Positions 22,250 through 32,871 of a stretch of 64,000 bases of DNA are shown here, piece by piece (the first letter of the stretch is position 1; the number at the start of each line of letters is the position of its first letter). Origin of the DNA: Neopestalotiopsis rosae. Lineage: Eukaryota; Ascomycota; Sordariomycetes; Amphisphaeriales; Sporocadaceae. The translations under genes and the position numbers were made by a program. The DNA lies in assembly GCA_023078685.1 (NCBI GenBank), contig JALGAS010000004.1:5642001-5706000 (forward strand), given 5' to 3'. The notes beneath the pieces were generated by a model. It saw only the letters and a program-made list of their open reading frames with translations. It did no database searches and was not told the DNA's origin.

Positions 22250-23976
22250 ATGGTCAGTAAACAGGTCTCGCGTCTGCTTTACATCTCGGCAGTAATACTG
22301 ACCACCAATCACAGGCTCAAGAACAGCGAAAGAGTCCCGTCTCATTGGACGTTATCGTGGTCGGTGCCGGTTTGAGTGGTTTGGCCTCTGCCATTGGAGC
22401 TGCTCTATCCGGACACCACGTGACCGTCTATGAATCTGCCAAGGAGCTCCTCGAGGTGAGTCGGTCCTTTTACCTACAGGAGTGGTTATCTTGTTTCTTT
22501 TTTCCCTCGTCTCATATGCTAAAATGCATCTTCCAAGGTCGGTGCCGGACTCCAGGTAACCCCTAACTGCACAAGGATCCTGCAGAAATGGGGGCTGCCA
22601 GATCGGCTGTGGGAATCTGCAGCAGAGCCCACTTCTCTGCTGGTACACCGGTACTCGGGTGAGGTTCTCGCCATGGAAAAGGACTTTGACAAGAACATTC
22701 GGGAAAAATACGGTGCTCCTTTCATTGACCTGCACCGTGTTGACATGCAGCTGTCTCTCTACGAGAGAGCCAAGGATCTCGGTGTCAAATTCAACTTGGG
22801 AGAGAAGATTGAAAACATCGACTTTGACATTCCCGAGATCACTTGTGTTTCAGGGCTGAAGGGCAGAGCAGACCTTATTGTCGCCGCCGATGGCTTGTGG
22901 TCGCGGAGTCGGGCGTGCCTGATGGGCAGAAATGACCCGCCAATCCCAACTGGCGATCTTGCATACAGAGTTGTGCTCAATCTTGACCAAATTCAAGACC
23001 CCGAACTCAGACTCTGGGTCAAGAACCCATCATGTCACTTCTGGATCGGTCCTGGCGCCCATGCCGTGGGTTACTCCCTACGGGCTGGACAGATGTACAA
23101 CATTGTCCTCCTGGTGCCAGATGATCTTCCAGAAGGCGTGAGCAAGCAGTCTGGTTCTATTGAAGAGATGAAGGCATTGTTCAAGAACTGGGATCCCGTT
23201 CTCGGCAGATTCCTTGATCTTGTCGATGACGTTGATAAGTGGAAGCTAATGCACAGTGAGTAGACGCTGTCTTTGATACGGCTGATCGTCCTGACTGACA
23301 TTCTTCGCAGGAGAGGAGCTTGACTCATGGGTCAACGACAAGTCCAACTTTGTGTTTGTGTACGTATCGAGTCGCGATCCTATCATGGTATACAAGAATA
23401 TTGGCTAACAAGCATATTTATGCAGTGGCGATGCCTGTCACCCTATGCTGCCGTACTTGGCCCAGGGAGCCAACTCGGCAATTGAGGACGGAGCTGTGCT
23501 TGGAAGTCTCTTGGGCCACATCAACTCCAAGGAACAGTTGCCCAAGGCTCTGAAGATGTACGAGAAGCTGCGGAAAGCCAGAGGTGAGGCTATCGTTCGT
23601 GAGACATTCAAACAGGTACGTTGGCCAGCGGAAATCGCATTCAGGACAACTCACTCATATCTTTTTGCAGCGCGAGTCTTTCCACATGCACGACGGCCCC
23701 AAGCAAGAAGCACGTGACGAGATCTTCCGCCAGTACATGAACGGAGAGAAACTCAGCGGACCTTTCCCAAGCAGATGGACGTGTCCAGAGGTCCAGCCGT
23801 GGCTTTATGGTTACGACGCCTTCAAGGAGGTGGCTGATGCTGTCAAGGAAAGCCCTTTTAGCGAGGAGAACAAGCAAGTCGAGGCCGACTGTGCAGAAAA
23901 ATGGGCTCCTCCGGTGCCGGTGCTTGGCAGAGTAACCTCGTGGATCAAGTCGAGAATGTCGCGGTTATCGATATAG
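22250..23976 (+). CDS. FAD-dependent monooxygenase, salicylate-hydroxylase-like
   Basis: Exons about 22250-22252 (or -22264), 22315-22455, 22538-23255, 23311-23359, 23426-23615 and 23671-23976 give about 468 residues. It is a class A flavoprotein hydroxylase: the dinucleotide-binding VVGAGLSGL at residues 14-22, the DG motif VAADGLWSRSR, and the GD motif VGDACHPMLPYLAQGAN that binds the FAD ribityl. Members insert one oxygen atom into aromatic rings such as salicylate using NAD(P)H. The first coding exon seems to be the start codon alone, spliced by GTCAGT/CACAG to GCT; an alternative donor 12 bases on also keeps frame. Neighbouring FAH-family and bicupin genes fit aromatic catabolism. Confidence 0.9.
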
Positions 23977-24294
23977 CGTAGCGTCATGGCGTTTTTCGTG
24001 TCTTGTTTTTAGCGCATACAAGGAGTTATTCATGTAACATAATTCTAGGGCTGATCATGGCTCATCGTAAATGACAGACTTCCGAGTTTCTGATATACAC
24101 TCTGAGCATTCTTCCCACCAAGAACCCTTGCATGCATGACAGATTGAGTAGTATACATTCTAGCACGATTCTCGGTCGCTCCATTGTTGATAAATTTAAC
24201 CTTCTTTTTTTCACCCATATCTTTGTCGGGCTGGTTTGCATAGGCTCGGTCAGGGTTGCTCGTGGTTATATTCGTGGTGTGCAACATTTATTGA
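23977..24294. other. Convergent 3' region
   Basis: 3' flanks of the FAD monooxygenase and the alpha/beta hydrolase; AT-rich, nothing else seen. Confidence 0.6.
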
Positions 24295-25375
24295 TTAGAC
24301 AATCAAGCTCTCCAAGAAATCATATCCTTTCCGCTGGAGATCCCATGTCTGGCTACCAACCTTCATCTTGCCGGCAAATGTATGCTCCTCATCAGGGACT
24401 TCAGTCATTCCACACTTGACTCCCTTCTGCTGCAGCACAGCGTATAAGTCTCGGCTCAGGCTGATGGGCACCATAGTGTCCGCTAAGCCATGCACAATGT
24501 AGGTGGGCGGGAACGAGCCGCCGTCGACATTGAGCAGCGGGTCGACCTTGGCCCAGTCCTTGGACGGGTAAATGGCGTCCATGACGGTGCCGTTGCCAAT
24601 CTGCGTCATGGCGAAAGCGACGCGCGGGTCGGCAAAGTTGGGGCCGCCCGGGTTCGCTTGGCCCTCGAGCGAGACGCCGCCCACGATCGGCACCGGCTTC
24701 TCGTCAAAGATCTTGGCGATGAAGTCCGCGGCCAGCGGCGGCAGTCTCGCCTGCATGTGCGGCAGGGGACTAGTCCAGAACGGGTCGGCAAAGTTGCAAG
24801 GTCCGTACATGTCAAAAATACCGGCCACGGGGCGCGGGACGCCAAAGCCCTGGATAAGACGGTCAGCCAATGCGTGATCTTGCCAAAAGTGTGCGCAAAT
24901 AAACTTACCAGACTGAGAGCCAGTGTGCCTCCGGAGGATGTGCCCATTGCGAAAACATGATCAGTATCAACTTTATACTCGGCTCCTTCAATAGTCGATA
25001 GTCCCTTTTGCAAACCGCCATCGTAGATCCAAGCCAATAAGTCGCGGCAATCCTTCATGGGTCCCTCCAGAAGGTCAACCTGCGGGCACAACCGATGGTT
25101 GGGGACCAATACTATCCATCCACGGCTCAGGCAATCCTCGACTTGGTCTTTGTTGACCATGCCCGAGGCGCCCAGCATAAAAGCACCTCCATGAATGTCG
25201 ATGACTGTCCCGGAATGTCAGGACTGTGAAGCCATCGTACAAGCTCGATACATTACTTACTGACGGGTTGTCCTTTGCTGGTCTTCTTCTCCGCTGCTGG
25301 CAGATACGTCTCAACGTCGATTTCCTGCCCATCCAACACCTTGTAGACAAGGCGGTTCGATTTTGTGTAGGCCAT
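24295..25375 (-). CDS. Alpha/beta-fold serine hydrolase (esterase/lipase, HSL-like)
   Basis: Exons 25261-25375, 24909-25204 and 24295-24849 (minus) give 321 residues. The oxyanion-hole motif IDIHGGAF is followed by the nucleophile elbow MGTSSGG, an Asp in HGLADTMV and a His in DEEHTF, so the catalytic triad is complete. There is no signal peptide, so a cytosolic enzyme acting on carboxylic esters is likely. Substrate is unknown. It is divergent from the bicupin gene across a 1.16-kb shared upstream region, a layout often seen for genes induced together. Confidence 0.9.
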
Positions 25376-26531
25376 GATTTCGGAGATAAATAAAGTTCCT
25401 TTGGTTGGTTTATCACTTTTCCAGACTTCGTCAACCCGCAGAACTTCCTCAATGGCACATGAACTGGAGAAGCGAAATGAAAATGAAATTGATTATTGAC
25501 TTGAGGTTTACCTAAGCGGCGTCGGTGTTCATGGGATAGAATAGCACCGGGTGACCAGGTCGCAAGAGAGAAGACGGACAACTGGTAGACCCGGCCGGCA
25601 ACGCCGCTCGGTAGTTTCGGTGTTGGGGCGACGACTCCATAGGAAAATGTGGTACCAAATTCACCCCGCGCCGCACGTACATGCTAATTATGCTTTCTAC
25701 TGTATAGGTGGGCTAATTTGGAGAAGGTAGTTCTCGAATAAGTGCTCAGATGTCATTGTTTGCATACTCATTCTTGCTGTCAATGGACATCCTCCAGGCA
25801 TACGGCAATACCGAATGTTGAGTCCTGACCACTGACATCCTGCAGATGGTGACCTTTCATGATCTCATCGTATGCAGCCAAGTCTTCGTTGGTCCCAAGA
25901 ATACTGTGCATGCAATACAACATCAGAGCTGATCAGACACTGGACCCTTCAGCCTGTGACAATTCCATAGTCCGAGTGATTGGATTTGCATTCCCCATTG
26001 CCCGGTTCAAAGTCCAGACCACCCTAGCTCCAAGTTCCATCAGCGCTCTTGGTCCCCTGGACAATATTACCCTTTCGCGCAGGCACGGGTTTGGCCTGGC
26101 CCAGCGACACCCGGCAATTCCGGGCGGCCAACTCCACATGGCGCACGGCATTTCCCTTCGACGCACCACGCGTTTCCACGAACCCCTCACGAGTCATCCA
26201 GAGGCATAAGGTCTTGGCGTTTTTTCGGATGGTCTGTGGGGTACTCGGAAACTTGTCAGTTTGGGCCGGTGACCTTCGTCGGTGTAGGAATAGAAATGCA
26301 GTAGGAGCAGAGAGAATCCTGAATAAAAGGGGCGCACATCTTGGAGTAAGGTGAGATTTTCTCGGTATAATCTGAAATCCTTCATTCGTATCAAGTTTTT
26401 GTCGCCTCGTCTTCGCTGGCAACGTCCTTCTTGCATCACTAGATTCAAATAAGCATTGCGCTTGATACCAATTGCCTTTTTTTCATATTTTCATTAAGTT
26501 CAAAGAGTATAACATAAGAAATACCGACAGC
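25376..26531. other. Divergent promoter, alpha/beta hydrolase / bicupin
   Basis: No gene is supported. An 8-base palindrome CCGGCCGG occurs at 25591-25598, about 220 bases before the hydrolase start. It shares the CGGCCG core seen in other promoters of the window, but not the TCGG/CCGA flanks. Confidence 0.5.
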
Positions 26532-27695
26532 ATGAGTATCCCAATTGAGTCGTTGCCGCCCCAGGAGCGGACAAACTACATCATCGACCAGCTCGAGGGT
26601 GAGCGCATCACACTGCCGGGCAGCAAGGGCGCCTTCCGCATCCTCGCCTCGTCGAAACAGACCAACGGCGGCATCGCCGTCTTCACCAGCGGCGCCGTCC
26701 TGTCGGATGCTCCCGGCTTCCACTGGCACAAGGAGGCCCACGACGTCTTCCTCGTCACAAAGGGATACCTCAAGCTCTGGAATGGCGACAAGTGCAGGAT
26801 AATGGGCCCCGGCGATTTTGCCTACGTCCCACCGGTAAGTTTTTCCATATGTCGCCGCACTCCTGCGACCAGCTCGTTACGATATCGTAGCGCCGAGTCG
26901 TAGTGTGCGCATGCCTCTGCGGAATTCTTTGCTGACCTCCCCTCCCAGACGGTAGTCCACAACCCAGAACTCTTGGGCCCGCACACGGAGACGCTGGGTC
27001 TGGTGGCGCCGGGCGACTGGGTCGACTTCTTCCGCTACGTCGGCGAGGAGTACAAGGGCCTCATCATCCCCGAGACGGACGACCGGGACCTCAAGAGCCT
27101 GCTGATCCCCAAACTCATGGCGGCCAAGGACCGGTTCGACGTGCAGTTTGAGCGCAGCTACCAGCCGCCCGAGGTGGCCGAGTGGCAGGCGTCAGAGAAC
27201 GTCCTGGGCGGCCCTCTCGAGCCCTACTTTTTGCGCGCCAACACGGGACCCCGCTGGCTCCTCGGCGGCGTCCTCTCGCGGCCCCTCATCAACGCCAGCC
27301 AGTGCAGCGGCAAGTTCGCCATCACCTCGCTCGAGTCGTCCAAGGTCTACGGCCCCTCGGCCTTTTCCCAGCAGTGGATCTCCTTCCCCACCGTCGACCA
27401 CTGCTTCTGCGTGCAAGAGGGTCTCCTGCGCATCCAGGTCAAGGGCGAGGGCAGCACCTGGAGCGAGGTCCGCGAGGGCCAGACAGTCGTCATCGCCGCC
27501 GGCCAGTCCTTCAAGATCGATTTCGGCAGCCGCTTCGTGCGGGCCTACTCCTTCACCAACGGCCCCGGCATCGAGCACCTCATCCACACGGCCGGTGCCC
27601 CGGCCTCGGGCTTTGTGCTGCCCGACGAGGCGTCGCCCTTTGACCAGTCCAAATTCGAGACGGTGGCCAAGGATATGGGCGTGCAACTGTCATAG
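26532..27695 (+). CDS. Bicupin dioxygenase, quercetin 2,3-dioxygenase-like
   Basis: Exons 26532-26834 and 26949-27695 join to 349 residues. The first cupin carries HWHKEAHDVFLVTKGY, and after the intron TVVHNP supplies the later His, so a mononuclear metal site is plausible. The second cupin (WISFPTVDHCFCVQEG) keeps fewer candidate ligands. Fungal relatives are annotated as quercetin 2,3-dioxygenases, which open the flavonol ring with release of CO. There is no signal peptide, whereas the well-studied Aspergillus quercetinase is secreted, so activity on flavonols is uncertain. The codon bias is very C-rich at third positions. Confidence 0.85.
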
Positions 27696-28158
27696 TCATT
27701 GATATAAAAATTCAATTCAAAAATAAAGCGGTTTCATTTTCACTATATTGAAAAATACTATCATCAAGGCTTATGAACGAAATGAGTGAAAATGCTAGCA
27801 ATCAAAGTTCTGGTGATGGGTGAGACTCGAGTATAGTCGCAGTGCGTGAAACACCCAAAGGAGTCAAATGTGGGGTCTCTGACTGCATGCAACCGTATTA
27901 TACTCGACTATATCGGTGCTTTGACCGCTTGTGCGCTGTCCACCGATCCATTCGGGAGCTTTCGTCGTCGTCAGCTATTTGCCGAATTAGGCAAGTAGAG
28001 TGCGACCTGAGATGCACCTTGAAGTCTCTATACGGGTCCCGAGTTTGTCATATCGATACTTTATGGCGCATTCCTACTTTCATGATGCCATTGTGAGTCT
28101 TGCCAGGCACAGAGATATGCTACTACGTCATTTGATTGTAATGAACCATGGCCTAGGT
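27696..28158. other. Convergent 3' region
   Basis: 3' flanks of the bicupin and TPR genes. Nothing else seen. Confidence 0.6.
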
Positions 28159-29847
28159 TCAAACCGACCCTTGGACTGCGCTTAGTCGGCAGTAGCAAGA
28201 TGCCTTGACGGTAATATCTGCCTTCTTCAGAGCTCTGTCCAAGCTGGGAGCAATGCTCTGGGCTTCTTCGCTTCTTCCCAGTTTCAACATACACTCGTGA
28301 TATCCATGGAGCGCCCACACATTGTTGGGATGACGAAGGGCGCGTGGAAGCTTGTTATCAAGCCCCAGATCCTCAGCGTAGACGGCGGCAGCCTGTTCGT
28401 AGTGACCCTGCTCCATCAAGAGTGCACCATATGCATGACGGGTGGGTTGCATCCAGCCCCAAGGCTCGTCATAGGGCAGGCCATCATCACGTGCGATGGC
28501 TTCCTTGAGATGCACAAATGCCGCCTCGTAGTTTTCGCGGCGGTACTCGATTTCTCCCTCCATCATGGCCTCTGCCACCTTGAGAATGTCGACGCATTTG
28601 TTGTTGAACAGCATGCGGGTCTCGGAGACGGCCTTTTGAGACACAAAGAACTCCTCTCGCTCACTTTCGGCACTCTTTATATCGCCCAAGGCAGCAAACG
28701 CAACAGCCTTTGCATAGTGCGTCATTGCCGTCGTGGTGCAGTAGAGCTTTTGATCGGTGGGCAATGCCAAGCCTACGATTTCCTCCCAGCGACCGAAACG
28801 CACGAGAGCGTGGACTCTCATGGCCAAAAAGCCCTCGAGCCAGTCAGCCATGGGTGGTGACTCGACGCGCAGTAATTCATCGGACAAGGAGCTCTCCATC
28901 CGTGTGACGGTCTCCAGAGCGACCTTGGATTGGCCCGCAAACATGGCGGCATATATACAAAAGTGATAATCGTGCATCCGGTAAAGCGTGTAGAAGTTGA
29001 GCGGTCCCTCGCGAGCCAGGAACTTTTCGTCAGCTTCAAACGCGCTCTGGTTCCACTTGATCCCCAAGTCATAGTCGCCAAGTAGAAGGTCAATGTGCGT
29101 GGGCATGTGATTGAGATGCCCACCATCTGGTACCAAGGTCCGCAGAGCATCGGCAGCTGGCTTCGCAGCTTCAGGCGTGGGCGACATCTCCATCAGATGT
29201 ATGTATAGATGGAGTAAGCCCGGGTGCTGCATGCCACCGTCCAGCGCAATGGCATGGTCCAGTATTTTCTTGATATCAAGAGTGCGTGCTCCGTCAGCTA
29301 CTTTGCCTGTCTGGAGATCCCATAATTGCCATGGAGTCAGATTCATGAGGGCATCTGCACACAGGGTGGCCACGTCAAGGTCATTGGGAAATTCCCGATA
29401 GACCTTCTCCATGGCCTCTGCATAGGATTGGTTCCATATCGACAAGTCTCCGTCAGCATGCGCCCGAGGATACCGGAACTGCAGAGCTTCGATCAAGGCC
29501 TTCTCTGCTGGCGACGTAGTGTTGGCTAGTTTCGTCGCTTCCTCAACCATTCGGTGAGTTCGTTGCACAGTCGTCTCGAGCTCGGTCGCGTCGTAAAAGT
29601 CCCAAGGCTTATTATAGTTTGGCCCCAGTGCGTACGCTGCTCCCCAGTAGGCCATGGCGAAATTGCCGTCGCATGCAATGGCCTTTTCAAAACATTTGAC
29701 GGCTTCTTCGTGATTGAAACCATAGCTCCAGAGCAAACCGCGATCGAACCAAAGTCGAGCCTCCTCATCAACCGTGGTAATTGGCCGCCGGTAGGTGCCC
29801 AAGTTATAATACGTGTCGCTCAGGGCCTTTTCCTTGATGGGTGCCAT
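28159..29847 (-). CDS. TPR-repeat protein
   Basis: An intronless 562-residue frame. Tetratricopeptide-like helical pairs are visible near residues 32-75 (EEAVKCFEKAIACDGNFAMA) and again towards the C-terminus (GHYEQAAAVYAEDLG and the following ALHGYHECMLKLG). The middle has a conserved HLNHMPTHIDLLLGDY block found in a bacterial and fungal family usually annotated only as TPR-domain protein. No signal peptide, membrane segment or catalytic motif is evident. TPR arrays bind protein partners; no partner can be named. Confidence 0.85.
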   Translation of the reverse strand: MAPIKEKALSDTYYNLGTYRRPITTVDEEARLWFDRGLLWSYGFNHEEAVKCFEKAIACDGNFAMAYWGAAYALGPNYNKPWDFYDATELETTVQRTHRMVEEATKLANTTSPAEKALIEALQFRYPRAHADGDLSIWNQSYAEAMEKVYREFPNDLDVATLCADALMNLTPWQLWDLQTGKVADGARTLDIKKILDHAIALDGGMQHPGLLHLYIHLMEMSPTPEAAKPAADALRTLVPDGGHLNHMPTHIDLLLGDYDLGIKWNQSAFEADEKFLAREGPLNFYTLYRMHDYHFCIYAAMFAGQSKVALETVTRMESSLSDELLRVESPPMADWLEGFLAMRVHALVRFGRWEEIVGLALPTDQKLYCTTTAMTHYAKAVAFAALGDIKSAESEREEFFVSQKAVSETRMLFNNKCVDILKVAEAMMEGEIEYRRENYEAAFVHLKEAIARDDGLPYDEPWGWMQPTRHAYGALLMEQGHYEQAAAVYAEDLGLDNKLPRALRHPNNVWALHGYHECMLKLGRSEEAQSIAPSLDRALKKADITVKASCYCRLSAVQGSV

Positions 29848-30233
29848 TGTTGGGTCACCAATAATCTAGGTTATATGACTTGTGGTAGTTGGACAGTAAA
29901 CAATTTATGAGTCTTTAGGGAAATTTGATAAAATATGGTGTCTTTATTGAATACGGTCGTTGAACAGCACCACGATCTTTGTGCTGGAAGTATATAAAGA
30001 TTGACAAAGTTCATGACAGGCTTAGGCCGTCCGAAGGGCTGAAATAAATGAGGGGCACTCGCGCCATTAGTGGGGCCATACGAGTGCATACTCCTAAAGT
30101 CTAGGCCTTCTGCCCTGACTCTCTCCCCTCCACCATTTCCACCTAAATCAACAATAATGTTTCGTACGGCGGCATGAGGCCAAGTCAGCGGCGTATAATC
30201 GATTATATTGATTCGTACTGCAAAAAGAAATGC
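29848..30233. other. Intergenic, TPR 5' flank and TauD 3' flank
   Basis: Short AT-rich spacer carrying the TPR gene promoter. I see no copy of the TCGGCCGA element here. Confidence 0.6.
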
Positions 30234-31541
30234 TCATGCCATCAGCGGAATAGGAACGGGTCCTACAGGCGCAGATGATGCACCAATATTCGCCTGGTGC
30301 ATTGTCCTCGCTCCATACGCGTCAGGGTAATCTATAGCAGTGTGGAAACACTGCCAGTTGGCCCACATCACGATGTCGCCCTCCTGAACTCTCGGAAGCA
30401 TGATATACTCTGGCTTCAACACTCGCTCCTGGATGGGCTTCAACCATTTACGGATCTCGGTCACGTCATCGACAATCCTCGGTTCCTCGTCAGGCGACGA
30501 GCGCAAAAAGACTCGTCTTGCACAGATGCCATGCACCATAAAGGCCTTCTCTCCCGTAACCGGGTTCACCCAGACCATGGGGTAGCGCTTGACGTGAGCA
30601 GGGTCCCAGTCCCCGAGCTCGTCGAGACTCTTCTCGCGTCCCTCGGAGACGACGCCGAGACCGTTGGGGCTGCCTCGACATTCGCCCATCCAGGCGTACG
30701 GTCTCGGTGCGTACTCGACCCAGCTGTGGTCGGCCACCTTTTGCTCCTCTGGGGTCATGAGATCGTATGTCTGTACGTTGCTGAAAAACGCCGTCAGTCC
30801 GGGTTCAACCTCCATGGTCTGGCCAGACCCATCATCCCAGTGGACAGTGACCTTGGGCTCTGTCGGGCGCTTAATGCAACGCAAGGTGGTGAACCAAGCT
30901 GGATCGCGCTCATACAACGGTGCATCAATGTGCCATCGCTGAAAGCGAGTATGGCCACTGTCGAATTCTTCTTGTGGCAGCTGAGTAGCATGCCAGTCGT
31001 GGCTCAGGGGCTTCTTTACCGTCTTGTCCTTGATCCCATAGTGATCGGCTCCTTGGTAACCTTTACCAATGAGTCGCACGTTTTCGGCGCCTGGGATGCC
31101 TAGGACATCCCGGCTTTTCTGATGGTTGGTGAGTAATCATGCATAAGACGCAGCTTTTGAAGATGCACCTACCGAAAGTAGACCACCGAATTTGTTGAAG
31201 CTCTTCACGTCACCATGAGAGTGAACCTGTGGAGCATCTGGATCGAAACGCGTGACCAGTTCCCACTGTTTCACGGGTTGTAGGTCTTTTTGGCCTCTGA
31301 CAATGATCACCTTGTGCTTCCAAATGGTGTCTTTCAGAGCTTGAACATCATGGTCTGGACAAGGTCATTAGCAATGCCGTTCTCTTCAATCAGAAAAACA
31401 CTTTTCATTAAATCACGTACCGCTAACATTATTCAAATCCAAGCCATCCACGACTGCTCCAAAATTCGTCTTCTTCCCCGCTTCTTGTGGTAGTGGTGAA
31501 ACTTTGAGAGTAGTGGGAGTATTCTCAATGATGGAACCCAT
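30234..31541 (-). CDS. TauD-family Fe(II)/2-oxoglutarate dioxygenase, xanthine-dioxygenase (XanA)-like, copy 1
   Basis: Exons 31421-31541, 31173-31354 and 30234-31118 (minus) give 395 residues. The iron facial triad is visible as His164-x-Asp166 in RWHIDAP and distal His360 in QCFHTAID, with Arg372 (GARTMHQ) placed to bind 2-oxoglutarate. The block YPMVWVNPVTGEK and the following HG motif are shared with the second TauD gene at 47344 and, as I recall, with the fungal XanA family that converts xanthine to uric acid. A neighbouring deaminase gene divergent across 384 bases would fit a guanine to xanthine to urate route. Substrate remains inference; other small sulfonates or heterocycles are possible. 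A TCGGCCGA palindrome lies 230 bases upstream. Confidence 0.88.
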
Positions 31542-31925
31542 AATGTCTAGTGACTATGTGGACTATTGAACGTATCTAACTTAGCAAGATCGTATCGATT
31601 GAATCAGAGCTAAGTGCCCGGACGATCGGTCAGCAATATTATAAACACGGACGTTGGGTAATCTAATTGACACCATATTCAATCACTTGCATATCATATC
31701 GTCGTCGTCTTGGGAACACAAGTCGGAGCTCCCCGAGTGACTAGTGGTAGTGGGGATAGCAGCAACCACCTCGGCCGAGGCCAGATAAGGATCAAAATAA
31801 AGTGAAATGGTGCATATCAGGAGGATGGATATACACAGTACACGGCTGCACTGCGAGTCCTGCGTCCTGCACCTTTTGCAGCCCCCCTTCCTTCTTTGGC
31901 CCATCCACAAGTCAAGTCACCTGCA
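31542..31925. promoter_or_regulatory. Divergent promoter, TauD copy 1 / deaminase
   Basis: A 384-base shared upstream region. It contains the 12-base palindrome at 31769-31780 and, three bases later, GATAAG at 31784-31789, a match to the AreA/GATA nitrogen-regulator consensus. The close pairing of the two motifs suggests joint pathway-specific and nitrogen control of both genes. Binding is inferred. Confidence 0.5.
31769..31780. promoter_or_regulatory. 12-base palindrome CCTCGGCCGAGG
   Basis: The longest copy of the recurrent TCGGCCGA element, 147 bases before the deaminase ATG and 230 before the TauD ATG. Its TCGG and CCGA half-sites are in inverted orientation with no spacer, a form a Zn2Cys6 homodimer could read. 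Confidence 0.55.
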
Positions 31926-32702
31926 ATGCATTTGCGATCACTATTCGTTCTTGCGGCCACCCTCCCGCTGGCCTGGTCGCATCAGCACCATGCCAGTGGC
32001 ATTGGCCGCCGTTCGGAACAAGCTCCGATGAGCCAGGCGGGACTCTCCATCAACGGGATTCCTTACAGTACCCGGGCCTATTGGATGCGCAAGGCCAACC
32101 AGGCCCTGTTTGATGTGCTCGGCGATGCATGCCCGTTCGCAGCGTTTGGCACCGTGATCGTAAATCACACAGTGGACGGACTTGGAGAATTGGTGTGCAT
32201 TGGTGCCAATACCAATAAAGTCACTGGAAATCCGACACTGCACGGTACGTCTCCGGATGATCCCCTCTGCTTATATGTAATTGGTTCTTACAAGCATGCA
32301 GGTGAAATGGCTGCCATTCAGAACTGCAGCGAAATCTTTACCGATCCCTCTGGTCCGTACAACATGACGGCAGCAGAGGCCCTCGATGCCTTTTCTCAAC
32401 TGTCGCTGTATACCAATGCTGAGAGCTGTCCCATGTGCGCATCTGCGATACAGTGGTCTGGCTTCGCCGAATACATATACGGGACGAGTATCGACACGCT
32501 GATTGAAAAGGGCTGGGGTCAGATTCGCATCAGCTCAATGGAAGTCTTTCGCCAGTCGTTTGACATGGGCACCACGACCAGGCTTATCGGCGAAGTTCTG
32601 ACGAATGAGACGGATCCCTATTTCTTGTGGCAGTATGACCCCAGCTATAGCTGTCCCGAGGGATGCACTCGCTCGGGAAGCACCTGTAGCAATACCATTT
32701 AG
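31926..32702 (+). CDS. Secreted CDA-fold deaminase (guanine/cytosine/adenosine deaminase-like)
   Basis: Exons 31926-32244 and 32302-32702 join to 239 residues. The N-terminus is a signal peptide (hydrophobic LFVLAATLPLA, cleavage near SHQ). The zinc site of the cytidine-deaminase superfamily is present: His106 and Glu108 in LHGEMAAI, and Cys149/Cys152 in SCPMC. The LYTNAESCPMCASAI strand is closest to bacterial-type guanine deaminases and TadA-like enzymes. Several NxT/S sites agree with secretion. The divergent XanA-like gene suggests guanine as a candidate substrate; this is inference. The intron is 57 bases, has no stop and falls between the catalytic His and Glu, so a retained form would carry 19 extra residues in the active site. 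Confidence 0.87.
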   Translation: MHLRSLFVLAATLPLAWSHQHHASGIGRRSEQAPMSQAGLSINGIPYSTRAYWMRKANQALFDVLGDACPFAAFGTVIVNHTVDGLGELVCIGANTNKVTGNPTLHGTSPDDPLCLYVIGSYKHAGEMAAIQNCSEIFTDPSGPYNMTAAEALDAFSQLSLYTNAESCPMCASAIQWSGFAEYIYGTSIDTLIEKGWGQIRISSMEVFRQSFDMGTTTRLIGEVLTNETDPYFLWQYDPSYSCPEGCTRSGSTCSNTI

Positions 32703-32871
32703 AATATTTACGGCTACAATTAATTACTATTTTTGCAATTGACTATCCCTGGGATGTTCTGATGCATGGCTCGAAAGTAGCGGCAGACGCAATAGGGTTC
32801 TTTCAATTGATTGTGCACACGAGAACAATGCGAAATATGGTATGCATTGGCAAGACATTGTTCATGAGTAT

